DNA of 64,000 nt from Eupeodes corollae (GCF_945859685.1 NC_079149.1:115045575-115109574), one strand, 5' to 3'. Positions 36,691-50,275 are shown, counted from the first letter of the stretch. Notes: a model not told the origin generated them from the letters alone. Numbers and translations: made by a program.

Positions 36691-38425
36691 AAATTTCTCG
36701 ACGTTTCAATGTAGCTAGAGTAGAAATAAAAGTTTATTAGAAAGATGTCTGCGCGTGCGTGTGTACGTTCGTTCGTACGTCCGTACGTACATGACGGTTT
36801 TTTCTTTCTCCATAGCTCAAGAACCAGAAGAGATATCGACTTCAAATAAATTTCGTTATACAGATAAATAGGCAGAAAAATGCAGAAAGGGCTCTCAAGA
36901 AAATTTCGTGGGCGGTTTTTTTACCATAGCAGTTAAAAAAAAGTAGAAAATGTTGGTTAACCCTAAATATCTTATGAACCAAATACTTGAATCTTGAATT
37001 AAATTTTATATAATATATTACAATGTCATACCAAACAAGAAAAATTGTTGGAAAAAATCTAATTAACGTTTTTTTTTATAAATCAAAAAAACTAAAGAAA
37101 AAAAAGTTTGTCGAAAATGTTTTAAACACAAAATGATTTTATCTCCAAAACAATTTTGTGTAACAAAAATAAAGTTCTTAACATCTGGTAAAATTTGGAG
37201 AAAAATCGAATTGACCGTTTTTTTTATAAAAAAAAATAAAAACCTAAAAAACATTACTCAAAATTGGTAAAAATTGAATTTCGACTCAAATATCTTTTCA
37301 AAAATTTGAGATATTGGCTTTAAACTACTTTCATCTATTAAAAATATTGTTTTCAATATTCAAAACAATTTAAAGAAAAATCAAATTGACAGTTTTTTTT
37401 TACAAAAAATAAAAACCTAAACAAAAAAATTAATAAAAGCTGATAAAAACTCATTTTCGACTCAAATATCTTTTCAAAACTTTGAAATATTGGTTTAAAA
37501 CTACTTTTATCTTTTAAAAAATATTTTTGTTAACATTCAGTAAAATTTCGAGAAAAGACTAATTGACGGTTTAAAAAAAAAAAATAAAAACTTAAAAGAA
37601 AATTTAACAAAAGTTTGTAAAATTGATTTTCGACTCAAATATCTTTGCATAAATTTGAGAATATGGCTTCCAACTAATTTTATAAAAAATATTGTTTTTA
37701 ACATTCAATTAAATTTTGAGAAAAATCGAATTGACAATTTTTTTCACAAAAAAATAAAAACTTAAAAGAAAATTTAACAAAAGTTGGTAAAAATAGATTT
37801 TCGACTCAAATATCCTTTAAAACGTTGAGATATTGACTTCCAAAAAAAATTCGTGTCAACACTCAGTTAAATTTTGAGAAAAATCGAATTGGCAGTTTTT
37901 TTTTACAAAAAATAAAAACCTAACAAAAAAAAAAGAATACTAAACAAATTTTTTTACGACTCAATAAGCTTTTAAAAATTAAAAATATTGTCTACCAACT
38001 CTTTTTATTTCACAGAAAATATTGTTGTCGATAGAGTAGTTTTTTTTTATAAAAACACAAAAGTCCGTTTTTTATAAAAAAAAAATAAAATCGACGATAG
38101 TACGAAAATTTGGTAAAAATTGATGTTCGGTTCTTGATATCTCTTAAATTAATTTCATTCACCCAATTTGATAAAATTTAGGAAATGCTACTAAAATTGG
38201 TAAACATTTGTTTTCGACTAAAAATCTATTTAATTAAATTAGAATTTCAAACTAAACTATTTTTGATATGAAAAATATTGTTGGTAATTTTAAAACTTTA
38301 AAGAATAATTCAACTAACAACTTTTTAAAACCAACACGAAAAAATACTTACTTTTGTGCAAGACAAATAGACAGAGGGGATGAGAAGTTATCAGTGTAGG
38401 TCGCATCCCAGCCTCTTTTTTACTT
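36690..38425 (+). repeat. Interspersed repeat with ~173-bp subrepeats, longest copy
   Basis: It begins at AAATTTCTCGACGTTTC and ends near GGTCGCATCCCAGCCTC. The left part has GATGTCTGCGCGTGCGTG, CGTACGTCCGTACGTAC and AGCTCAAGAACCAGAAGAGA. The middle is a ladder of subrepeats marked by CGACTCAAATATCTTTT and ATTGACGGTTTTTT. Partial copies lie at 1-645, 6085-6640 and 49440-50275. It has no open frame of note and no terminal inverted repeats that I can see. Class unknown. Confidence 0.8.
37250..38000 (+). repeat. Tandem subrepeats, period about 173 bp
   Basis: The marker CGACTCAAATATC (or a close variant) starts at 37282, 37458, 37631, 37802 and 37957, giving spacings of 176, 173, 171 and 155. 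Each unit also carries AAATCGAATTGAC-poly-T and TAAAAACCTAA-like blocks at matching positions. Confidence 0.85.
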
Positions 38426-41400
38426 TTGGTATACGCGGGCGAATACGTACTTTTTTTATTTTATTTTAATATGCATTTTATTTGAATTCCACTAGTGGGT
38501 TCGTTTCGAACCATTTGTTATTTCAAAACAGCTTGAAGAGGACGAAAAATCATCTTTTAAAATCGAGGCGAATTTTCATCTCCAGACAAACAAAAATTAC
38601 CATATTTAAGGTTAAAAAAACATGCATGTAAATATCGAGAAGCCAACATAGACTGACAGTTTGGTGAGAATTCTAGAGTAGTGCCATGTACCATTATTTA
38701 TTATAAATAAGGCTGTGAACAAAATTTCAGTCAGCAGTATTCGTTAGAGAGCCATGTTAACCGACTTTTCTTTTAAACAAAAATTGAAGATATGAATCAT
38801 GAAACTTATATTTGGCGCACCCTTTGTTTATAGAGTTAAGACATTAATGCAGATGGTCAAACTTCTGGAGCTTAAGGAAGCAGCTATGCACTCATTATTG
38901 CAAAAAAGTAATATAAAGACATTGATGTTGACATCTGTTTATAATGCTTTGAAAAGTTTGACACCAAACGTCGACTTTTGGTTACAATATTCGCGTAAAT
39001 ATCAAATGTAGGCAGTCACTTGCATTCATTTGGTCTATTGTTCATTTTATTTTTCCTGTTATCCTTATGCATGAAGTGTGGTAAATCAGGTACCTAGTCT
39101 TTATTGATAATTCAATAAGATCCAAAAAATCTTGCAAACACTCATCAATTTCAAAAGATTCATTGTTAAGTGGTTCCTTTCTCTTCTTCAAATTCCACTT
39201 AAAAAATTCTTTCCTAAGAAGTCTTTAAGTCAATAATTAAAACGTATTAGCCGTGACTCCAAGTGTTATCTTAATCTGTTCTCAATGCCTTCCTGGAAAA
39301 GCATTGCTTCCTAGGTGGTCAAATTAAATACTCTTGGATTTTATTGACATAAAGCAAATATCTTAACTTTATTATTTATGGTTCTATATTCAATTCATAT
39401 ACTTTGAGACATAAATCGTATAATGTTATCCAAAACAGCGTGTAGAATCGGTATGCATCAGGATAAACCTTCCTTTCTGACACCCTATGAGCAGCGCAGC
39501 ACCTAGTGCCACCACCACCGTGCAAAGCTCTCTTGATCATAGATTCTCTACCATATCCTTTTGTCCTTGCTTTAAAGTCCCATAGGTAGAACGTATGCTA
39601 TGAAAATTTACTAGAACTAGAATATATTGTTAGTTGTTTGTACTAGTAGACGGATGTTTTGGTCCTTCGGTTAAGTTAAGTGTATCCTTATACTACACGA
39701 ACAAGTATACGGGTTGTTTATGTGCATCTCAATGTTTGTATTGTGTAAATTAAATTTATTGCCTCGAACCCGAAACAATTGGGCCGTGTTTTGCAAATGC
39801 TCTAGGTGGTAGATACACGCATCCTCGTACAAGCTTACAATTAGTCAATTTGCTCATTGTTGTCAAATAATTGGCAAAACGGGCCTAGTGGTGTTCGAAT
39901 GTGTCTCAGTTTGTGTCCCTGATGTCCATATATGAAATACATATGAATGTGTGCAAGTCGATGTTTTGCGTATAGTTCAGTAGTCCCATGTCCTACATTC
40001 CTACACACATCCTTTCGTTACATACCTAGTTTGGAAATTAAATTTGCATAAAACTCTTCACTCTTGACCCTTAAATGTTACGAGGGCCTCTTGTTTTGAT
40101 CTAACAAGGCAATGAGGTGTGAATCGTTTGCCTCTTGGTAAATATTTGCAACATTCCTCTCACTGCTCTAACCCTCCCAACATTCGAAAGAGTATACAAA
40201 CCATCCCATCATCATCATCAACATCACGGTCGGTCGGTTGATTCCGTCCCGGTTCTTAGAGTCGTCCTGGATATATATAGTCGTAGTCCATAAGTCCCGG
40301 GTCCATGTCGAACTTGCGATGCGATGTTGTGTAATCAGCTTGAACCTACCTTCCAGGTAAAATGTTTCGAGCAAATGTTTCTTCATTCAAAATAATAATA
40401 GATGCGGACGGGGATGATGATGATGCAGAGGAAAAGTTGCAGATGAAGGGTGGTTTTGCTTTAGTATGGTTTTGTAAATGTGAATATTGATTGAAAGCGG
40501 GGCGATTTCAATCATTTTAATTTGACATCCCAATGGGATATTGTCGATGTTGACTATACTCGTAGATCCTGCTACCCCAGTCTGAGAAGATGTTTCAGTT
40601 TTGCCTTCAAAGCTTTATAAATATAAATATGTACATTTACATAGATGTGGGAAATCCCAAAGGTAAATTATAATTAATGTTAGGAAATCTGCATTGACTT
40701 GCAAATGAGCCGGTAGTTGAATATTTGAAACTAGTTCAATTATTTCCGTCTAGAGAACACTTTGTTTCATAATTTTTAATTAAGGATTTAAAACATAGCA
40801 AAATTTTGTTGATGTTAGTTTTCAATCATAACATCACATCGCATCTGGTTTTCAATTTATGTAAACTATGCCAAAAGATGGACAAGAATGTTCTTAACGT
40901 AGGTGTATGTACACAAATATTGAAATCCTGAAAGTTCAAACTATTTCTGTTATCTAAAAGAATTTGCCATGATTTGAGAAATTGTGTCCTCAAATATTTA
41001 TTGAATTCACCTTGGTGTTATGACTTCTATAGAAATCATGTAAAAGTGAATATTCAATTCCTTTTGGATTAAAGAGGGTTTGGCACTGTCCTCAACCATA
41101 TGAGTAGATTATCATGGAAAGGATTTTTCTACGCGATTAAGCTAAAGTTCGTAGCCTAAGTGATGTTGAATGAATTACATATGATATCGAAAAAGGGATA
41201 GTTTCGTTTACTTTATATTTAGGACGTGATGTGCTGTTTTGCTATTGTTGATAAGTTTTTGGTGTAACTTATCCCGTTCATCCTTAAAGAGAGTAAATAA
41301 TGTGGCGTAGGTAGGGTCGAGCTAATAACGAAAACTTCAAGCTTTATCCTGTGAAAAGGGATGCTACATGGTCGATTGAGTCAAGTGAGGAATAAATATA

Positions 41401-41834
41401 GGTTTCGGTGCACACAGTACATCTTAAATGTGATTAAATCATATGAAATAGTAGAAGAGATGGGATTTCAATGTTTCAAGTTAATCCACCGAATATTTTT
41501 TTCTTAATCCTTGTTTAATTTAAGAATCATCTACCGAAAAGAGGTCCTCCAAAAAATTGTCTAAAAATAAAGGGGTAAATCTCAAATAGCAATGCTGTTT
41601 TATGGCTTGGTTGTTGTCAGGGTAAAACTATTTTAAAAACAGTGCAACACAAACAATTTGTTGGAATTTACAAAATTTCGTTTTTTTGGATATCAAAAAC
41701 AGGGATTTTTTTTAATTTTTAATTTATCAAAAAAATTTCTTTTAGAAATCAACTATTTAAAAACATTTTTCTATTTCCATATTTCTACTTTATCTGGCCC
41801 TAATTTTCAGCTCGAAGCTTTGTGTTTAAAGGTT
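38426..41834. other. Unique DNA; GC-richer block 39.4-40.5 kb may be regulatory
   Basis: No transposon was recognised. 39450-40480 has mixed composition (GAACCCGAAACAATTGGGCC, TTGTTGTCAAATAATTGG) typical of fly conserved non-coding DNA. The frames at 38799-39011 and 40168-40386 show no domain, signal or splice support. Confidence 0.35.
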
Positions 41835-41923
41835 TAATTTTGATACTTAATAATTTGTTTTAAATTTTTAGTAGCGTAATTTTAATTTTGATATTTAATA
41901 ATTTGTTTTGAATTGTTAGTAGC
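41835..41923 (+). repeat. Two-copy tandem repeat, 48-bp period
   Basis: TAATTTTGATACTTAATAAT at 41835 recurs as TAATTTTGATATTTAATAAT at 41883. Both copies end in TTAGTAGC. Confidence 0.85.
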
Positions 41924-43444
41924 CCAAACTTCAAAAAAACCTTACATTCAGAATCACTGTAACACTATGAAAGACACACTAAAGATCGTAAAATTGTTTG
42001 TGTGTTTTATGTTTAGTTCTGAATTTAACGATTTTTTTAAACAAAAAGTCAGTCCGACAATCAACATACCATATTCTTTTTGTAATTAATAAAATCGATA
42101 GATATGATTACAAAATCAAAATAAAAGTACTGTAGAGCCTCAAAAAAAACCTTGAAAACCCTAATATAAGTTCACTAGGGATTTTTGGGGACTTCTTATA
42201 GTGATATATTTATTGATGATGTTCCAAAAGTCTGTAGCAATTTCCATCAATATTGGAATTTTTGGTTATTTGAATTTCTATTTTAATAGGGGTGTACTTG
42301 AAAGATTGTGTTGTTTCGTTATATTGAAACTTATTGCAAAATTAGTCGTATTTTTGTTATTTCTGAAATGTTTTTAGATTCAAAGTACCAGTTTTGGCAC
42401 AATGTGTAAGAAATCGATATTTTCGACATTCGACAATTTTGAAAACCGCTTTAACTTTTAAGCTCTAGTTAGTAGAAGAAATAGGATACAAACATTATTT
42501 TGTAGTCCAACTCCTAGTCTACAAAGTCTAGCTGAAAACTTTGTTTTTAGCATTTACCATTCAAAAGTCACAGTATAAAAATTTACATTTTTAAAAACAA
42601 CTTTACTCACTTTTTTGCCCACTGATACTGACTTCAAAAAAATCTAGTTTTACATTGGGTTAAATTATTATTAAAGTAATTTAAAAGTTATTGACTGCAA
42701 ATGGTTCTCGAACAAAGTAATGCTTTTGACCTAAATTTATTAAAGCTTATATAAAAAAATATTTGTTATATCTAATATTAAAAAAAAAAAAAAAAAAAAA
42801 AAACAAAAAGTAAAAAGTAAAAAATCATTTAACGAAAATTCAATGTTGTCCAATAAATATTCATTAGTGTCCTTTAAAATTCAATGATATTTTAGTAGCT
42901 TACCAAATAGTCATTGAAGGAACTTTAAAAAATATGCAATCAATAAATATTCGAAGTTAAAGCTTTTTTCGGTTGAGATATTTGAATCCTTCAACCAAAT
43001 TAGAAGTATTTTAGAATATTTAAAAAAAAAACTGTCAATTAAATTTTGTTGAGTAACCAAATTTTGCCAACAATATTTTGAATACTTGGCATTATTTTGT
43101 AACAAGATATTTGATTCAAAGAACATTTTCACCAATTATGTTAGAATTATTTAGTGTTATTTTGTTAAAAAAATGTCAATTGGCTTAAAATTTTAGCAAA
43201 TTTAAAAAAATGGTATTACTCGTAAATTATGCTGAAGGCAATTCCAATTTTTTTCCAATTAATAATTTTCCCTATGGAAATTTTGTGTGCTCCTTTTCAA
43301 AAAAGGTTTTTCATTGTAAAAAGTTATGATGGAAACATTCTTTATACTAATTTTCCCATTTTAACCATGAAATGGTCAAAATAGTCAATTTCGATTTAGT
43401 GTTAAAGTCTTGTAACGTATTTTCACCATCTTTGTGTGTGATAT
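41924..43444. other. AT-rich DNA with a 23-bp poly-A run
   Basis: Poly-A at 42781-42803 is the longest homopolymer in the window. It might mark an old retroposition, but no body could be tied to it. The segment at 42900-43210 has AAACTGTCAATT and TTTGAATC words reminiscent of the ~173-bp subrepeat family, too weak to call. Confidence 0.35.
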
Positions 43445-44740
43445 TGTCCAGCCTGTCCCTTAAAAAACTGCGAATCCTCCTCCCCCTCTAACTATCTTCC
43501 AATTGCACTTAAGTCCTTTCTTTCCAAGATCATGAAAACCTTGATCAATTATCAACTTAAGAAATATTTTGAGGAACGGAGCCCTCTTAATGACCAGCAG
43601 TATAGCTTTCGGTACAATAGGTCCACTGGTGATCTCATGGTTTATCTCACCGAACAGTGGAAAAAATCTGTACAGCATTTTTGAAAAAGATTATTACACT
43701 TGATATTTCTAAGAAATTTGATAGAGTTTGGAATTAAGCTCTCTTATCAAAAATGCGTGCTTTTGGTATTGATGAATCTAATCTTTGTTGGGTTAGAAAT
43801 TACCTTTCGGACCTTTTAATTCAAGAAGTATGGGACGGGTTTAAATCTGATATCCTCAAAATAAACGCTGGTTTTTTTCTCCGACGCTCTTCCTTATTTT
43901 TATAAATGATATTTCGACTGAAACTCCTAAACAACTTCATTGTTTCGTTGATGACAGTAACCTCTGGTTTTTAGGATCTTACCCCTTTTCTTCGGATGTG
44001 GACTACCAACGGTAGTGTATGATAAGCTCATTAAATTCTGATCTTGACAGCATTGTTAAATGGTGATTCAAAAACCGTGTAAAATTTAGTGCTTCGAAAA
44101 CTGAATGCTGTCTACAAAAGCATAATCCTCTTCCAATGCCACTATCAATGGGTCGTATTCGAATCGAGGAAATTGAACAACTATCAGACCTAGGTATGTG
44201 TATGACAAACCACTTGTTGTGGAGGGGTGATCACATATTTGACATAGCCAAAAATGCTTCTAAGTGTTTAGATTTTCTCCTTCGTCGATGCAAGAAGTTT
44301 TTTAACTCTTCTGATCTGGTAATAATTTACAAAGCTTTTATTCGTTCTAAACTCAAGTATAACTCTGGTACTTGGGCTGGAGCCCCAATAACGTATTTAA
44401 GTCTTCTGGATAGAATTAAAAAAGAGCTCTAAAAATGATAGGAAATCATTCTCTTACCAAGATATTTGCTTCTCTTGAATACCGCCACAAGGTCTCATGC
44501 CTGTCATTGTTTTATCGTTATTTTTATAAACAATGATTAATTGGAATCGCCAGTTGCATTCAACGCCTTCAAAAATTCAACCGTAATACCCGTACTGCTA
44601 GGAATGCCCATCAGTTTACCCTTGAGCCCAATTTCGGACATACTGTTAAGTACAGAGATTCTTTCTTTAGCAGCACTACGCGAATGTGAATGTGCATCGG
44701 TTCCTTTCCAAATTGCTCTCTCTGTGCTTAACCATTAAAA
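43445..44740 (+). mobile_element. Jockey/CR1-like non-LTR retrotransposon, reverse transcriptase half
   Basis: The plus strand carries SNYLPIALKSFLSKIMKTL and NDQQYSFRYNRSTGDL (fingers), then LDISKKFDRVWN (motif A with its catalytic Asp). Further on are INAGFF and the damaged YADD neighbourhood HCFVDDSNLWF, where F-V-D-D stands in for the usual box. A continuous C-terminal read at 44136-44432 includes KFFNSSDLVIIYKAFIRSKL and AGAPITYLSLLDRIKKEL. The end near 44735 reads FTLEPNFGHTVKYRDSFF. There are several stops and at least three frame changes. Endonuclease and tail are missing. Clade placement within Jockey/CR1 is tentative. Confidence 0.8.
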
Positions 44741-46399
44741 GGGTTTTCATAACCCCTTTAGTGCGCGCACAATATATAAACAAAAAATTCCAAAAGTAAA
44801 AGAAAATTATTAATATTTTTAAATTGAAACTCGTGGTTAAAATATAAAGGCTCACGTTTCAAGCTACAACTAAAGTGTATCCTTAAAGTACCAACGTATT
44901 CATTATTATATTTATACAAAAAATGTAATTTCATGTTGTATGAATGTAAGTTGTTAAACAGAACAGAGCGTTAATTCTTCTCTCCTTTGAATGCTTTATA
45001 TCGACGTGAAATATTATATAAGTATATTTAACTTATGTATGACGTGAATTGGAATTACCGGATTTATGCTACATACGGTGTTGATATAAAATTTACAAAA
45101 AAAAAGGAAGAAAAAAGTGTCCAATGTCCGATTATACCATCGGCCATATTAATTTGACTTCGATTTATATATGTACGAACTTTTATTCATTTTATGAAAA
45201 ACTTTTCTCTCACCCAAAAGAAAACATGCCCAACGTGCTCCGGAAAAACTGCGTTAATCTCAACACAAGATAATATTGAACACGCATTAAAAAAAAATAA
45301 AACAAAAAAAAAGAATCCTTTTGACAGGACACAAACAAAATTTCATGGATACTGGTAGGTAGGTAAAGCGTTAAATAAGCTTAATGACAGTGCATTACAC
45401 AGTGAAGCGATAATGACAAAGTGCATTAAATAACCACTCTCTTTAAATTAACCATGTTTACGGCTCACAAGAATAATTTCCAATTTTATAACGTGATCCA
45501 CATCAAGATATTTTATTTTATGTTGTTTTTGTGTGTGTTGTTTTTTCTGTCTTTTGAAACTCCAATAAGGATTTAATTTTCCATTTTGCCAAAAAGGTGT
45601 AGGATAATTTTGTTTATTTACATACATTTACATACAAGAATGGTTTGTTTAAAAAATAAAAATAACACGAAACCAATGCGAACGCCATCAGTGTCCAGTG
45701 TATGTGCAGAAATAAGGATATAACAAGGATGGCAGATTTAATGGTTTTATTTGCAGGTGTGCAATACGTAATTTATCTGTATCGAGAAATCAATCACCTG
45801 AATCATCGGTTTATAATTAAATTTTGAGAATATAAGAAATTGGTTATAATATCCAGTTACCATTACCAGCAGTACCTATATGATATGTAAAAGTATGTCC
45901 TTTTATTTTGTATTTTATTCTTTCGTTTGCTTATTAAATAATTTTATTATTTTTCAATTTCTCTCTTTCAACGACTCAAAATGTCTTCATATCCGCAAAA
46001 TGATATGTATTTATTTTTATTAATTTAACTTAATGTTAATTTATCCTGATTTACATTTAAGTATTAAGAAATGGCATACAATGTGACCGAATGTCGGAAA
46101 TATTCGAACGGTGTGGTAAAACGAACGTAGTGTTATTTTGAGAACTTATTATATTATTAAAATATAAAATGCACAATATTAAAATACGATGTAAAATTAT
46201 AAGTATCATTGACATTATTATTTAATTACACACAATTATTTCAGTGTTACATCCTTAAGGTCTTGAATCTGTTGTAGAGCAATAGTAGGGGTGGAATTTC
46301 CGTCCGAAACGTGACGCAATATATACTGCGCTGCAAGGAGTATGGGGAAGTTTTCAAAATCATTCTGGAACTGCGTTTTAAGGAATTACTCAACCGTAG
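44741..46399. other. AT-rich DNA, possible conserved block near 45.35-45.48 kb
   Basis: 45350-45480 is a mixed-sequence block (GACAGTGCATTACACAGTG, GATAATGACAAAGTGCATTA, a near duplication of GTGCATTA). The rest is plain A/T-rich DNA. Confidence 0.35.
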
Positions 46400-47356
46400 A
46401 AATGACGACTTCATAGTATTGTGAAAAAGTAAAAAAGACTGTTAAGCGGCTAAAAGGTTACAAAGCCTCGGGGGCTGATGGCATCCCAGATGATCTGATC
46501 AAACACAGAAAGAAATAATAACATCAGACAATTAATGCAGTGTTAGTTCACGTATGGGAACAATAAGAGATGTCAGAAACTGTCGAAAAATTGGTATGTG
46601 TCCCATACATAAGAAAGAAGATATCACTGAGTGCAACTATTATAGGAGCACAACGTTGCAAGTCAAAACCTTATCAGAGTTTTATCGTTTGGAAGTCGAT
46701 GAAAAAATGTGTAGAATTCAGCATTCCAACATTTTATTTGTTTATAGACTTCAAAGTCGCTTCTTCCTGCCTCCTCTTCAACCTGGCGTTGAGGAAAGCA
46801 ATCCGGGACTCTGAAACAATTACCAAAGGGACAATCATCAGCAAGTCTACACTACGAATGGCTAACACAGATGACATTGACATCTTTGGAAGAAGCTGCA
46901 CAGAAAACTCATTTATCCAGATCGTGCGAGCAACACATAAATAAGGGTTTCAAAGAGAACAAAACCTATTATAACTAAAGACTCTTTAAATCTAAAAATA
47001 TCACCACAAATTCTTAACTGCTGGTGTGTAAGACTATGTTCCTACCAGTGCTTACTTATGGATCCGAGCCTTATGTGCTCAGTCAAAGACACCTTAACCT
47101 ATTATCAGCGTTCGAAAAAAAGTCTTGCCGTCAGGAAGGATAAATCCGGACGAGGTATAACAATGAGTTACACGAAATATACCACAAACGGATATTGAAA
47201 CAAAGACAAAGCTTGGTAGACTCCAATGGGCTTTGCACGTTACGAGGTAAAAAACAGCGAGGAAGACCATATTTTCGCTAAAAGGATGGCGGGAGTAGTC
47301 CAGAACACCTAGTAGGCATGTGACAACAACAATCCGTCCAAGTAAGTATAAGTAAA
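46400..47356 (+). mobile_element. RTE-type non-LTR retrotransposon fragment 2, with 3' tail
   Basis: Plus-strand blocks in order: KRLKGYKASGADGIPDDLIK (start of the reverse transcriptase), CLLFNLALRKAIRDSE, then ANTDDIDIFGRS, where the YADD box has become N-T-D-D. FLPVLTYGSEPYVLSQ and RTRYNNELHEIYHKRILKQR follow, then GKKQRGRPYFR near the C-terminus. It finishes with AAGTAAGTATAAGTAAA at 47340, the AAGT-type tail also seen at 59388 and, in complement, at 51298. The middle of the reverse transcriptase is deleted and stops are frequent. Confidence 0.8.
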
Positions 47357-49439
47357 CTTTCTCGTGGGCATAAACAAAAAAGCCGAAAACAACAAGTTCT
47401 CATTTTAAAACTGTGATCATCTTGATTTTGTGTGTAAACTGGAGTTTAAAAGCCTGATGACGTATGTTTGTATGCAAAGTATGGTGCAAAAACCTTTTGG
47501 AATGCATTTTTTTTTTAAATGACTAGGAATCGTTTGACCATAGAAGTTATGTTCTCAGTTATTTTAAAGCGAAGCACAATAATTCGAACTGTTCTACGAA
47601 TAGAAATTCACCAAGACCTGAAAGTGGTTAAGTCTTTTAAACTGTGACAAACAAGGATAATTTTTTTGTGGTTAATTTTAACAATTTCCATTCTGTCAAA
47701 AGATGACAGCTGGCCAAAAAATTGCCCATTTGGAATAAAATTTCTTAAGGTGCTGTGACTTCACAGCAGATCTGTCAAATTCTGGTGTACAAAAAACTGA
47801 AAGTAAAAAGTTCCTAAAAATTCTATATTTCCGTAGGCTCAGTATGACTTAATTCTTAGCAGTAAGTGTGGTATATCGAAGCAACTCTTAATAATAACAG
47901 TTTCTAGGTCACTTACAAAACAAACTGAATCAATGGAGGCCTACTTGACAGATATAGCTTCAGCGAATTTCCCGCTATCAAGTGTCAAACTTCAGACGTC
48001 CGTATTAGAAAGTTTCTAAAAGTTATAAGGAGATGCACAGATACAACATCTTCAATCCCCTTCTTACAACTATACAGTTTCTGTAAAATATGACAGTTTG
48101 TCACTTTGTAAATATAAACCTGCCATAAAGTTAAGACTTCAGAGTGTTAGTGTTAAGGAAAATGCATTCCAGTGACAAACGTAGAGAACCTAACATGAAG
48201 GTTGAACATCAAATAAGGATATTATGTGTATTTTATACTTCTGGCGGTAGCAAGTGTATACTGACGAATTAAAATTGCCTCTATATAATAAGCTTACAAG
48301 TACTCATATGTATGTGTACACAACCTGCACTTTCACTTAAAATTTAAACAAAGTCCAACCCCTCCTTTCCCTCCGGAATTATTTGAAACGCTTTTACCAA
48401 CTTTCAGCTTATAAAATGTGGAAAGGATATTTTTCGAGTCAGCTTAAGTTGACATCCGCTTATACGAAAATAACGTTAATATAATTTTGCTATAGCCTTC
48501 ATACCTTCGCTCGTATATACTAATTTGTATGTAGGAGGTCCTTACAACCAAAAAAAAATTGTATTTCCGCGAGCGAAACAAAATGTTCTGACAAATCCTC
48601 TGCACGTATCCTATACATAGACCTATCCTATATAAGACTACCAGATTTTGTAATGCACAATGCATATATAGCTTATGGAGCATATATGAATATCCCAGCT
48701 CTACAGTTCTAGTATCCTTGCGGTGTTGCAAGGTATAGACTCGGTCTAGAGAGAGTCGCAGAACACCTGTATGGGGTAGGTAAATTAAATTTCACAGTTA
48801 TCATGGGAAAATATGGGCAAAACGTTAAGGTTTTATAGAGTGGCTTGTGCAATATGCAAAACGCGAAAGCATTACCCTTTCCTTATTATCCTTTGTGCAT
48901 TTATTGTATGTTTGTAGGCAAGGAATTGAAAATACGCAAAATACAATAATAAACATTTAAGATATAGGTGCAAGGATGCACATTTAGTTCACACATATTC
49001 GGCAAAGTGAAAACTGAGGGGTGTTAAGTAGGGAGCGAATTGGGAAGTCGTTAGTTGAATTCAAATAACCAAGTCAGGAAGAAAACAAGACTTATGTATT
49101 TACTTAGCCAGAAGTAAAATTTCGTGGAATCACATTTAAATTGTGCTTAATTTTAATTCCCTTCGTATAGGTGGTGAAGAGTTTTATTAAATGAGTACAC
49201 TCACAGTATTCTAAAAAGGTGTATATGTAAGTAAATTAACTGCTTAAAATTTCCAAGAATATGCAATTATTTTTTCTGTTGGCGTTGTTTCCTAGAGAGA
49301 GAGAGAGGGGTTGGGGTCAAAATACTGCATCATAGTAATTATGCTACTTATAATTAAGTATTAAGAAGTTCTGTTTGAATATAATACTTTAAGTGCTTCT
49401 GATATCGTGTTAAAAATTCAGTAAAAAGGCTTAAAAACA
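47357..49439. other. Unique AT-rich DNA with short GA microsatellite
   Basis: (GA)n at 49294-49308. No coding or element signal is convincing. The 95-codon minus frame at 48444-48731 has no domain and no start context. Confidence 0.4.
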
Positions 49440-50275
49440 AAAAAAAAAAGTTTTAATTATGGAAAAGAAGAAGGCGCTGTAATGCGATCCACGCTTATGA
49501 CTTATCATCCGTGCCTATATGTCGATTTTTCTAAAAGTTACATTTTGTGTAAGATAGCAAAAGTTTGAAGTCAATACCATTCTCTGTTGTTATAATACTT
49601 GATTCGAAAACCATTTATTATCAATTCTTTGTTTGTTTTGTAGGTTTTCGTGTTTTGTAAAAAAAATTGTCAATTAATTTTTTTTAAAAACGTACTGAAA
49701 TAACTTTGATTTCAATATATGTCTTTGTTTTCGAGAAAACCCATATTTAACTATTTTAATATAATTTTTTTTTTAAATTTGTATTTCTTATTCAAAAAAA
49801 TACCAATTGAATTTTTCTCAGAACGTTATCGTTCGTTAACAACAAAACTTGTTCATCAATCTTGAGTTATTCAAATCGAAGAATAACTTATTCCAATTTT
49901 TTTAGTATTTCTTCTCAATTTTTGTCAGAAAACTAATAAATGGATTTTTATAGATTTTTATTCTTTGAATGCATTATTTGGAATTATTACCAAGATATTT
50001 GAATCGCAAATCAGTTTTTACCCATTTTTAGTAATGTTTGGTTGTAGAAATACTCTCACGTCAATTTTTTTAAAAGTCTTACCAAATGTTAAAAAATGTT
50101 TAAAGTTGGATATGGAGAAGTTTTTTCAGGAATCATTTTTGGATTTTATTCCATATAAAAATGGCCGTTTCGCTAAAAATAATTTTTCGACGGAAACTCG
50201 GATTACTTTAATGCATTTCATGGATAAATTAGAGACTGTAAAATGTTCAAAATGTTTGAAGTGAATTTAAACAAT
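49440..50275 (-). repeat. Interspersed repeat with ~173-bp subrepeats, partial copy 3
   Basis: It starts with GGCGCTGTAATGCGATCCACG, a diverged version of the GGGATGCGACCCACAC box, then TTTTGTAGGTTTTCGTG and alternating poly-T blocks with TTTGAATCGCAAATCAG subrepeat markers. The opposite CTCGACG end is missing. The 99-codon plus frame inside it is chance. Confidence 0.6.

Noticed and set aside
38799..39011. 71-codon frame starting at an ATG
   Set aside because: Balanced amino-acid use, but no recognised domain, no splice sites and a poor start context; not distinguishable from chance in an AT-rich genome.
42781..42803. Poly-A run as the tail of a processed pseudogene
   Set aside because: No coding remnant or target duplication could be found on either side.
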